Of a stretch of DNA of 64,000 bases, positions 1 to 10,424 are shown one piece after another. The notes under the pieces were generated by a model. It ran no database searches. It was not told the origin of the DNA and was given only the letters and a program-made list of their open reading frames with translations. The first letter of the stretch is position 1. Each line of letters opens with the position of its first letter. The stretch is from Ilyonectria destructans. Lineage: Eukaryota > Ascomycota > Sordariomycetes > Hypocreales > Nectriaceae. The translations under genes and the position numbers were made by a program. The DNA lies in assembly GCA_020740775.1 (NCBI GenBank), contig JAHEWK010000004.1:1364001-1428000 (forward strand). Direction: 5' to 3'.

Positions 1-2606
1 GTTGAAGCTAGGAACCATCCCGCGCTTGGTTGGCGGGTTAGATTGACTCAGGTTGCAGGTGACGTTATGAGGACCCTGTCTATAGCAGAGTCAGGGTGCC
101 GAGGAAGATCTCCGCAGGGGGGACAGAGAGATGCTGTGCCTGACGTCGACGATGAATCTGTCAAATTTTTCGCTCAATTGATGACATGAGCCAAGCAACG
201 AAAGTACATTGTTTATATCCCTGGAGGTTTAGGCGAGGTCAGGCATTTGCCTCACGCTGCCAAACATACACACTACGTAGTAACATCCCCAGTCAGCTGG
301 GACACTGGGCATCTGCAGCACATGGTCATAATTGCAGTATAGACATAGGTACATGATATCCAAGACACACAGCTCATACGACGTAGTATTTAGTAGCTCG
401 AGCTTGTAAGGCTGTGGCAAAGCCCAGCCGTTCGGGTCGGGATCCAAGATAGAGAGCTTACACGGGCCATTGCTGCAAAGCAAAGACTACGCCTTGTCAA
501 CGTCGAGCAGCTGCATGTTTCGTTTCGTCATAGGGGCCCCCTTGCTTCCGACTTGCCCGCCTGCGCGCCAGTACATGGGAATGTCTATGGCTGTGCAGTT
601 GACGCGGTCGCTGCCGCCGGTGCCACTGCTGCATTGCTGCAACTGATGTCCGCCGTGTGTGACGATGATGCTCTACTTACTGCTGCTGCTGCTACTGCTA
701 CTCCTGATCAGTATTGCGTCTCTCGTGCCCCTGTCTCACGGCCATCATCCCCCATCCATCCCCCCCGCCTGCCAAGCCAGCCTGACTGGGTCACCACCCA
801 CACCCTTTTTGGTGTCTTTGCATCCGCCCTCATGCTCACGCTCACGCTCACCCACACGCTCTCATACACACACACACGCACCCCAGGCGCCGCCCAGACT
901 AACCCGCCAACACCGCCGCCTCCGCTACGTCAAGCATATTGCTTGAGCTGCTTTGCTTTTGTCTCGGCAGTATGATGATGTGCTATTGCCGAGAGATGGC
1001 TCTGCATCGAGACCGAGCAGAGACAGAGACATGGCAGAGAGAGGCCGAGAGGGCAAAATCACCTCTAAACGGACCGCTGCCCCCGCCCTTCTCCCATCTC
1101 ATTCCCAGCTCTTCTTCCTCCCTAGACTTGTCAACAGCTTCGTTGACTGGGACCCTGAATTAAAATCCAAACCCCAAGCCCAAACCCACCCTCGAAAGCC
1201 GGGATAATCCACTCCAGGCAGATCACACGCCTCTCATCGTCTTTGCACGCCCTCGCTCCACCCCTCGTCGACCCGATTCCGAGCGAACCTGCAGGCCATC
1301 ACACCTTCACACCTTCACACCCCCCCGTCAGGTTCGGGCTACGGTACATGACAGGCACATTGAATGTGTCCCCCTTGTTCGCGGTTGAAAGCTGAAGCCA
1401 CGCGCCGTCGACAAAGTCGCTTTTCGAGCACTCCCGTCGAGTAGTCCGTACCGTGCTTGTTGACGACCGACGACCGACGCCGACGACTTTCGCGACAATT
1501 GTACTCACACCGCTTCTGGCATTCCCACGCGCGTGCGTGTGTGCATCCGCCCTTCTCCGTTCTCCGCATTAAACTATTCCGTCTTGTGGCCGCCGTCGCC
1601 GCCGCCGCAGCGAGCAAGGCCAGGCCCCCCTCCAGCCCGAACAACCAGGCCAAGCCCATCCGTAAGACTGGGCTTTTTGGGCTTTTTCGGGCTTTGCGCG
1701 GACTGGCCACCCCTGCTGCGGATGCACGTAGTAGAGTATCCTGTGCCTTCGACCGCAGTCGCTGCTGTTGCTCAGTGCCTTCTCGCTCTTTCTCCCCCCC
1801 CGGCTCGGTCATCACATTCACACTTCTGACATACACACGCTTCGTTTCCTTTTTACTTGAGATCGATCTCCCACCCCGGTCGCACCCTTACTCCTACAAA
1901 TATTATTCGACCTCCCCCCCTCTGTTTTTTCTACCTCATCCTCGACCCTGAATTCTCCATCTTCTATAGGTGCACCGAGAACACTCCCGCACGTCTCTAC
2001 CTCCTGTGCGGATAGCTACTACCTGAGACCCTGTGTGTCTCTATTACTCCTCGTCGACAACCGGCTTCAGTCTAGCTCGCACGCCCACATTCCGACTAGA
2101 CAAACACCCGGACATCTCAGTGCCCCTGCTTGCCTGAGTCTTGGGACCTTGCCTTGCTGAGTCTCGTCTCGTCCCCGCGTGCGCGTGAGTCTTTCCAGAA
2201 ATCCGCCACCCGCCATCCGTCACACATCCACAGCAAGCTCACGGTCCCACGAGCAGTCCCACCTCCTTCAGGCGCCCTAGCGACACTACGACACTACGAC
2301 ACTACGACCCTACGACACTACGACATTCGGCATTAGGTACCACGTACGTGCACAGCCTTTCTTGCGCTTGGCGCCCAGACCATAAGCCAAGCTACACCTG
2401 CCTTTACTTCCGTGCCTTTACTTCCGGCCTCGACCTCCACCGACCACTGCCGCCGTCCGCCGCTTCACCACAACACCAACCACCACCCGAAAAAAAATCA
2501 CCACCGCTGCGAAACACGCCCGACGATCACCGCCGTGTCTCGTACGTCGCTCGAAACCAGACTCTCTCCCTCCGCGCGCCGCCCCTCGTCCTCCACCGCA
2601 CCCGAC
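1..2606. other. Spacer and long pyrimidine-rich leader before the metacaspase gene
   Basis: No convincing gene is visible. Short open frames occur on both strands but are low complexity (Ser/Pro/Thr/His-rich) or overlap one another. From about 1080 the plus strand is strongly C/T-rich, as in promoters and 5' leaders of filamentous fungi, and it carries the 8-base tandem repeat at 2281-2328. A minus-strand frame at 229-483 (84 residues, Cys-rich) has no recognisable family and no supporting context. Confidence 0.6.
2281..2328. repeat. 8-base tandem repeat (cgacacta), six units
   Basis: Six consecutive 8-base units are seen. Units 1-3 and 5 are cgacacta, unit 4 is cgacccta, and unit 6 is the diverged cgacattc. 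The tract lies about 280 bases upstream of the metacaspase start codon, so it is probably in the promoter or 5' leader. Confidence 0.9.
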
Positions 2607-4868
2607 ATGTCGGGCTACCCGGGCTACAACTCTGGCCGCTATGGCGGGCAGCCGCCGCAACAACCCCAATACCAGGGCAACTATTACCCGTGCGACCCCC
2701 TCTCAATGCCCATCCCCGCCTCAATCACCGCCGGCCTCATCGTCGTGATGACGCTCGGCATGTTTCATCTCCCGAATCGTCTGCCCTCTCCGTCCGCTCC
2801 TGCTAACATGCGCTCTTCCGTCTCCGTAGTCCTCAGCAGCCGACCTACGCCAGCGGCCACGCTCCCCAACAGGCCTACCATCAGCAACAGCCCAGCTACG
2901 GCTACCAGCAGCCTCCCCCGCAACAACAATACGGCTACCAACAGGTACGCATCTCCCCGCTCTCGTCCTCGACTTCGCCAACACCCGCCTCCCCCAATCC
3001 TCTTTTCTTTTGCCCTACCGAAGAAGGCGTTCCCCCGCGTCATCTCTCCCAGTCACCCCGCCACAGCCTGTCAGACCAGCCCGAACCTGAAGCTTACCTT
3101 GCCTCCGCAGCAACCGCCACAGCAGCACCAAGGCCACTACCGGCCTCAGCAGCCGCAGCCAAACTACCAGACGCGTCCTAGCGGTACGTTTCCCCCCCAT
3201 CATATGAACCCCCGATGGCGCTTGCACTCCGTCGCAATGCTGCAGTAGCTAAACCTTCTCCAGGCGGCAATCCTCAAGCCCCTCCCTCAGCCCCCCAGCA
3301 GTTCGGCCATGGCGCCCCCAACGGCTATGCCTTCCAATATTCGAATTGCAGCGGCCGGAGAAAAGCATTGTTGATCGGAATCAACTACTTTGGCCAGCGC
3401 GGCCAGCTCCGCGGCTGCATCAATGATGTTCGCAACATGACGGCTTACCTCGCCGAGCACTTCGGATACAAGCGAGAGGACATGGTCATTCTCACCGACG
3501 ACCAGCAAAACCCCATGAGCCAGCCCACCAAGCAGAACCTTTTGCGAGCCATGCACTGGCTGGTAAAGGACGCCCGACCTAACGACTCGTTGTTCTTCCA
3601 CTACTCAGGTTTGAACCATCTTCACTGAATTAGCTTGAGGATCGAATTGCTAACAGCCGTAGGTCACGGTGGACAGACTAAGGACCTCGACGGCGACGAG
3701 GACGATGGGTACGACGAGGTCATCTACCCTGTCGACTTCAGGCAGACCGGCCACATCACCGACGACGAGATGCACCGCATCATGGTCCGCCCCCTGCAGG
3801 CCGGCGTTCGACTTACTGCCATCTTCGACTCCTGCCACTCTGGTACCGCCCTCGACCTGCCCTACATCTACTCTACCCAGGGTATCCTCAAGGAGCCCAA
3901 CCTGGCCAAGGAGGCTGGCCAGGGTCTGCTGGGTGTCATCTCCTCGTACAGCCAGGGTGACCTTGGCGGTGTCGCGAACAACATCCTCGGTTTCATCAAG
4001 AAGGCGGCTAACGGTGACGATGCTCGCGACCGTACTATTGCCACCAAGACCTCTCCTGCCGATGTTGTCATGTGGTCTGGCAGCAAGGATGACCAAACTT
4101 CGTGGGTGCCCCCATTTCCTCTAAATTTCTGTTACGGCCCTTTGATCTTCCTGTCTTGATTTTCCGGCCTTGATTTTCTTCTTTTTTGCAGCCCCCCCTG
4201 TCTTAATTTTGCGTGTTTCGTTTTGGTGTGGCTTATGTTGTTTTTGGCAATTTCTTTTTGGGTTTACCTGCTGGCTTAATGGTCATGATGCCATGGCACG
4301 AAACTCAAGTTTCTTTGCGAGCGATGGCGCAGGGTGTTCGGGATTGATACATGGAAAAGGTCCGGGATCTGAACCCGCTGGAGAGGCCTAAAGATTTCTG
4401 TACTTAGAATAATGACGCCGTTTTTGGCAAAAAACGCCTCAGATGCAATATACAGCCCATGCTACGGCTGTATTTTGCGGTCTGAGGCGACGAGCTGCGT
4501 TGGATCACCTTGCCATGCAGGGGATATCAATTCGCTCGTCCTACCCCCAGTTCTTGTTTATGTTTATCCTTGGTCAGACAGCAACCGAAGCAACAACAGC
4601 TAACCATCTCTATAGTGCCGATGCCACTATCGCCTCGCAGGCTACCGGTGCCATGTCCTGGGCCTTCGTCAGTGCCCTCAAGAAGAACCCCCAGCAGAGC
4701 TATGTCCAGCTCCTCAACAGTATTCGCGACGAACTCGCAACTCGCTACACGCAGAAGCCGCAGCTCTCCTGCAGTCACCCTCTTGGTGAGTCCCGCTTGT
4801 CTCTCTTCCTACTGTGACGTTGAAACTAACCTGTGTTGACAGACACGAACGTCCTGTTCGTCATGTAA
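2607..4868 (+). CDS. Metacaspase (caspase-like cysteine peptidase, clan CD, family C14B)
   Basis: Exons 2607-2689, 2830-2944, 3111-3183, 3264-3608, 3663-4101, 4616-4785 and 4843-4868 join in frame to 416 codons. The first about 100 residues are a Q/P/Y-rich prodomain typical of fungal type I metacaspases. The peptidase domain begins near [12 protein letters not shown]. The catalytic dyad is His about 207 in YSGHGGQ, encoded across the fourth intron, and Cys about 263 in DSCHSG. The protein ends DTNVLFVM. Metacaspases cut after Arg/Lys, need calcium, and act in cytosolic protein quality control and cell death. The start ATG is the first to give the [11 protein letters not shown] prodomain. The fifth intron (514 bases) is far longer than the others (54-166) and contains a strong hairpin. 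The acceptor at 4615 is chosen because QTS-ADA then continues to the conserved ATGAMSWAF. Function is secure; exact exon edges are inferred. Confidence 0.93.
4435..4489 (+). repeat. Near-perfect inverted repeat inside metacaspase intron 5
   Basis: The left arm 4435-4457 and right arm 4466-4489 pair over about 21 positions, with one mismatch and one mismatch-plus-bulge. The loop is 8 bases (4458-4465). The arms start cgcctcaga and end tctgaggcg. The host intron is 514 bases long, and an ordinary-looking acceptor (ttttttgcag) already occurs at 4191. The later part of the intron could therefore be an inserted segment. Confidence 0.8.
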
Positions 4869-5577
4869 TATATATAACCAAGGGCGTCTGCCTTGTATAT
4901 GGAAACCTAAATATCTCGAGCGCGCCCCCTTGGCGGTTGTCCCTGTGTGATGTTAGTGACTTGAATCCAGGACACTGAGCTTTGAGCTTGGGATAAGCGA
5001 GGAGGGGAAGATGAAATACCCGGCTTATTGTCAGGGTGCTACGACGGGAGGTTATTTGCCGGTTGGGATTTTTGCATTGTTTGCTGGTTTTGCGGGGGTG
5101 AACGCACCAGGGTCTCTCGTTGGGTTGGTTGTCTTCAGTCTTTGCGGGTCATTATATGCTCATCACCATCATCATCGAATTGGACCGGTTGTTCAGCGTG
5201 GGTAAAAATCAACTTGGTTGTTTGCTCCATAAAATAGAAAAGAAGAAAAAACAATCACAATCCAATATGCCATACAAGTTTCGTGATGCGCTCTCTCCTT
5301 GCTTGCATGCATGCTTTGCTTTGTCTCATTGAACCCAACGCCCCAATATCCATGCCCGCCTTGTCCTGAACCAGTACCCAATCGAATTTCATCATGGCCT
5401 GCTTTGCATAAACCGTTCCAACAGAGATTTACAAACTCCCGAGATGCCAAAACCGTGAACTGGCCGATTTCCCCAGGACCAGTCATGCATCCATGCAACC
5501 CACAAACCACTCTCTGCGCAAGAACCCCATATACGTTTGTCCCCTGACGAGGGACCAGCCGTCGACCCGGAGAAGCC
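4869..5577. other. Convergent 3' spacer between metacaspase and the Pcp1-like gene
   Basis: The two genes point at each other, so this stretch holds both 3' ends. An AT-rich tatatataa tract directly after the metacaspase stop may serve 3' processing. A minus-strand frame runs through most of the stretch but is only read-through of the unspliced last intron of the neighbour. No gene is seen here. Confidence 0.7.
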
Positions 5578-8500
5578 TTACGTCTCGGCCCGCACAACCT
5601 TGAGCTGGCGCGAACGCTTGGTCTTGCGCTGCTCCTCGGTTGCAACGACGAGACGCTGGCGGACCGTCTCCTGCTTGGCCCAGTCGCGCGCCGAGATGCG
5701 CATGCGGGCGATGAAGCGAGCCATGACAAGGAATGTCTTGAGGGAAGGACGGCCGGCGGTCTCGGCAGAGCCGTTTTTGTTGCTGCCGGAAGCCGGGAGG
5801 GAAAGGGGCTTGCGGTTGCCGAGGAGGTTGGTGCGGATGTCCTCGAGCTCGCGGAGCTGTGCCTTGTTGCTGCGAAGGAGGTTAGTGACGGTCGGTTAAA
5901 GGAGGGAAGAAGGGAAACGTACCAGGCGTTGGCGATGTCGAGCTGCAGTTGGATGAACTTCTTGGCGTACGCGGCGTCGGCGCGGAGCGATGCCTCGCGC
6001 TTCCACCTAGCCTGCATCCATTCCATCTGCATCACCATGCCGCGGAGCTCCTTCTTATGACGCTCCTCGGCGCCCTCGGCCGCGCGGATGACTGTCTCGA
6101 GCGCCTGGTCTGCTGTGTCGAGCCGGGCCATGGCCTGGCGCTGCGCAGGCGATTCTGATCGGGCGTCCTTGTTCAAGGCGGCGGCCTTGGCGGCCGAGGC
6201 GCGGGCTCGCTCGAGATCCTTCTGGAGCTTCTCGGCGCTGAGGCGGAAAGCGGCGCGCTCGCTACGTGCGCGCTCGAGCTTGCGTCGGAGCGAGGCCTCT
6301 GAGGCGGCGAGCGAGTCGATGAGCTCCTGTTGCTGGCGGACGTCGTGCTCGAGGTTCTCCATCTCGGCGCGGCTCTTGCGCAGCTGTCGATCTTGCTTGC
6401 TTGAGTCTGTTTGCTGGGCTGCCGCCGTGTTGCGCTCGCGTTCTGCCTTGTCGAGCTTGTGCTTCATGCGTTGGATGAGGCGCTCGTGCTGCGCCGCCGT
6501 CTCCTCGGCCTGTTGGCGCGCTTCGTCGAGGACCTCCTCGAGGACGATCTTCTGGTCCTCGAGATCATCGAGTTGTCGTTGGAAGCCTTGCGAGGCTTGC
6601 AAGACCTTGCGCTCAGTTTCCCGGTTCTTTGAGCGGAGCTCGTGGATGGACTGCTGCGCAGTTGAGAGCTGGTGTCGAAGCTCCGAAACCTCCGACTTGC
6701 GGCCTGAGTCGCTGGCCGAAGACCTGGGGGAGACTATCAGCCGAGACACCTCGGTCTCGTGAACCTGGCGCTCCAGGTCGGCAACCTGTCGCTTGAGACC
6801 CTTGACCATGTCTCTGTTGGCCGACTCCCGCTGCAGGAAGTCGAGCTCCTTCTGTCGTGCCGCCGTAAGGTCCTTGCGGATCAGAGACAACTCGCTGTTG
6901 CCCTCGATGTTTCCTGGCATCTGCAGCTGGCGGGTAGTGAGTTGGTTTTCAAAGTCCTCAACCCGGCGCTCGAGGTCGCGGATGGTTCGACGAGCGGTGG
7001 CCAAGTCGTGCGTCTCGCTAGTCGATGACTGCCGCAGCTTGGACTGAAGCTGGAGAACCTCCTGTCCGAGTCGCTCTTCCTCCTCCGCCGCCTTCTCAAT
7101 CTCATCCTCCAGAGTCTTCTCGATAGACTCACGCTGCTCAGCCAGGGCCCTGTTCTCGTCCTTCAGGCGGCGCACTTCGTTGTCGAGCTTGAGCTTGGCC
7201 GTGCGCAGGTCGAGTCGCTCCTGATCAACGCGGATAGTCTCGTTGTCGTAGAGCTGGGCCCGGCGGAGCTCGGCTTCGAGCTCATCTCGTTCCGCCTTTG
7301 CCTCAGCTAGCGAAGATGAGACGGAGTGGAAGTCGAGAGTGTTCTTGGCCAGCTGATCCTGGAGCGACTGCTTCTCCTTGGTGATCTTCTCCAGCTGAGC
7401 ATTCGTGTCCGAGAGTTGCCACTTAAGACGCGTCACTGATTCCGTAGATTGCTGCGCAGTCTGTTCAGAAGCAGTGTTGGCGACTTGGGCCAAGTCAGCC
7501 TTCTGTCGTATCGTCTTGAGCTGCTCCTTGAGATCGTCACACTCGCGTTTCGCAGCGTCGAGCTGCCGGCGCTGAGTCTCAAGTTCTCTGCGCCCAGCAT
7601 CCACATCCCGGCGCCCAGAGCCTTGCTCCTGATGCAACGTGTTTTGCAACACGTCCACCTCATCCTCTAATGCGGCGACTCTGTTGAGTTGGGATTGGTA
7701 GTCGACTTGTGTTTGTCGTAGCTCGTCCCGGACAGTCGATAGCTCATTGCGCAGGTTTGTCAGCAGCGTCTGCCGGGTTTCAAGCGCATCTTGGAGATCT
7801 TCAATCTGTCGCGTCAAGATGCCTTCCTCACCCTTATGCCTCTCCGCCTCGCTCTGAATCGCTGCTTGCAGCCTTGACTCCTTGTCAGAGAGGGTCCCTT
7901 CCGCTTCTCGTAGTCGGTCAATCGTCCTTTGCAGACCCGAGGCCTTCTCCTCGGCGTGGTCTCGCTCAGATTCGAGATTTTGCTTTTCAGTCTCCCATTT
8001 CTCGCTGTCGTTGTCGTAGAGGTTGTCCTTTTCACGGATCTCCGCTTGAAGGTCGGATACTTCATCATTGAGTCGGTTAATCTCGCCCTGGTACTGGCCA
8101 CGGAGGTCCTTTTCAATCCCCAGAGCATGCTCCCTTTCCTCAGCAAGACTCTCTTCGAGATCCTCGACTTCCCTCTCTAATTTCGTGACCTCCTTCTGGA
8201 GAGAGGCCGTTTGGCTGGCCATGGAATCGTGTCGTGATTGAAGCGTGTTCTTGTCGTCTGCTCGGGCTAGTAGATCGGCCTCCAGCTCCTCAACCCGAGA
8301 AGCGATAGAACGTCGCTCTCGGTCGAAGCTTTCTTGGTTTCTTTGCAGATCCTTGACTGTGGATTGGAGACCCTCGTTCTCATGGTTGGCCTCGGAAAGC
8401 TCCTTCTCCAAGATGGCGTATTCCTGGCCAGACTTGTCCAGTTCTTCTTGCAGCCGAAGCACCTTCTCTTCAATTTGTCGAGAAAGGCCCTTGGTGACCA

Positions 8501-9812
8501 CAGACTTATTGGACATCTCATCCTGTAGCTCTTCGAGATCATTCTCAGCTCGGTCCTTTTGGGCTACAGCATCCTTCATCTCGGCCTCGGCATCCTCCCT
8601 CCTGGCCTCAGCATCCTCCAACTTGGTCTTCGCATCTTCAACCTCCTCCTCCAAGCGCCGGATGTTGTGCTCGAGATCTTGAATTGTGTCCTTGGCTTCT
8701 TCTAGCCCGTCGTTTTTTTGGGCCTTCTCCTCAAGCTGAATCATCTTTCGCTGAGCATCCTTGGCCTTGTCCTCCGCTTCTTCAAGCTTGTCCTTGAGAT
8801 CCTCTAGTTCGTCCTCGCGTTCGGTAAGCATTCGATCTTTGTCGCGAAGATCGGATTCCATGTCTTCGATGTCGTCCCGGAGTTTCTCGACCTGGTCGTT
8901 GTCCTTTTGTCCTTGGTTGAGTTGGCGCTGGAGGTCTTCAATGTCTGCTTCTCGATCCTTCAACAACCGTTGTAGCTTGTCCATCTCAGCGCGCTGGTTC
9001 TCGTTGGCGTATTTTCGTTTTGCCTTTTCCTGAAGCTCGAGCATTGACTGGCGGTAGCTCTCGAGGTCCTTCTCGGCTGTCGTGAGGTGTTTTTTGTAGC
9101 GATGGAGCTCTCTTTGCATTGTGACCTTGTCCACCTTGAGCTCGGTATTCTCCTTGAGCGCGGCTTCGCTAAAGCCGGGCCCAGCTTTTCGGAGGGCCTC
9201 CTCGAGGAAGTGAATCTTGAGCTTCAGGCCGAAATTCTCCTTCTCGATCCTATCGATCACGTTTTCTTGTTCTCGCAGTGAAAGTTGGTTTCCGTCCTGA
9301 AGAGGCCCTTTGTCTCCTCCCCTTCGCGACGGAAGCGCCATTGGGGTCGAAGCAGCGCTACTGTCGTCGACCTGCGGCAGCGTGTTGTCGAGGTATGACT
9401 GGTTGCGCGACCCAGTGTACATTGACGTGTCCATTCGCGGTACCGGGGTCAGGTCGCTTTCGTCAATCTTGTCCAACGCAGGCGTGTTGGGCACGGCGGT
9501 GCCATTCTCCTTCCCAAAGCGCCGCACGCTGTTCCTTGTGGCTGACTTGAGTAGAGGCGTGAACTCGGCGCCTCCGACGCTGGGAGGAAGATTTCGGCGG
9601 TCGGCGAGCGGTCCCCTCTGACGCGGGGTGCGTATGCCGCCGTTGGAGCGGCCGCCATTGCGAAGCTGCTGAATGAAGTTTCCCTCTTTCACAGGCGACT
9701 GGAACGAGGCTTCTTGGGAGATGTCGAAGTCGGGCGCTCGGCTGAGGTAGGTTGCATCCCCAATGTTGGTTCGCGGGGTGTCGAGCGCGCCGCCAAAGTC
9801 GGGCTGGACCAT
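5578..9812 (-). CDS. Spindle pole body / microtubule-organising coiled-coil protein (ApsB/Pcp1 type)
   Basis: Two exons, 5923-9812 and 5578-5869, with a 53-base intron 5870-5922, give 1393 residues. After a disordered N-terminus with several Ser/Thr-Pro sites comes a Cnn_1N (CM1-like) segment at about 178-250, including ENVIDRIEKENFGLKLKI. This is the motif that recruits gamma-tubulin complexes. Almost all of 180-1290 is heptad-rich coiled coil. The spliced C-terminus (about 1310-1390), with ARMRISARDWAKQE, matches the PACT domain used for docking to spindle pole bodies and centrosomes. The family includes fission yeast Pcp1 and Aspergillus ApsB, needed for spindle formation and nuclear positioning. 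Without the intron the frame would run on into low-complexity sequence and lose PACT, so the spliced form is preferred. Confidence 0.92.
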
Positions 9813-10424
9813 GATGGCGGGCGTTAGAGACGGGTAACTCTAGAAATCGCGTGTCTTGAGCAGGCGCTGCATGTTACAGAGGTAGAGGCACGGTGGTGGT
9901 GAGGTGTCGCCGCGGTTGTTTCGAGAGGGCGTGTGGAATTGTTTGTTGTAAGTGAATCGATGAATGATAAGGCGGAGATACGAGGGTCCGTCGAGGTGAA
10001 TTGAAGCGCGTGAAGTGTAAGTCGATGCCCCAGGCGCGTCTTGTTTACTTTCTATCCTCTTCCGGCATAGACGCAACATTTTTGAGCCAATTGCCGATTA
10101 TTTTTTCTGTCCAATCAATATGACCGGTGGGGCTGAGTCAGCAGACCCCCTTTATTGCGTCACCCCGCTAATCGCCTGACTAACAATTAAATGCCATCGC
10201 ACAACAAGTCGATGAAGCATTCCTTGAATCGAGATGAGAAGGCGAGGCCAAGGAGGGCGATGACATATTTGTTCGGTTGATCGACAGTCGATTTTTGGCG
10301 ATTTAAATATCCCTGATCCTCACCGTCTACCCCCGAAGGGCTGTTTCTTACAAGAGTCCCAACGTCCGCGATCGCTTGCGATTACCGCATTTCCTCTCAC
10401 CCGACATCGGGCTGAAACGCCATC
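9813..10424. other. Shared divergent promoter region (Pcp1-like / F-box gene)
   Basis: The 612 bases separate the start codons of two divergent genes. They contain a CCAATCA box at 10111-10117 and an 11-base palindrome around TGAGTCA at 10132-10142. The stretch is AT-richer than the flanking exons and contains no gene. Confidence 0.65.
10132..10142. promoter_or_regulatory. Palindromic AP-1/bZIP-like site gctgagtcagc
   Basis: The sequence is a perfect 11-base palindrome with the TGAGTCA core bound by AP-1 and Gcn4/CpcA-type bZIP factors. It sits about 15 bases from a CCAATCA box, in the middle of the divergent promoter. Binding is inferred from motif only. Confidence 0.4.

Noticed and set aside
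553..1207. Small genes at the left edge
   Set aside because: Overlapping frames in all phases consist of Leu, Pro, His or Ser runs from simple repeats (ctg/cac), without conserved motifs.
2281..2328. CRISPR-like array
   Set aside because: The repeats are contiguous 8-base units without spacers, in a eukaryotic genome. This is a simple tandem repeat.
5193..5577. Extension of the Pcp1-like frame past the PACT domain
   Set aside because: It arises only if the 53-base intron 5870-5922 is read through. Splicing restores the PACT domain and ends the protein at 5578.
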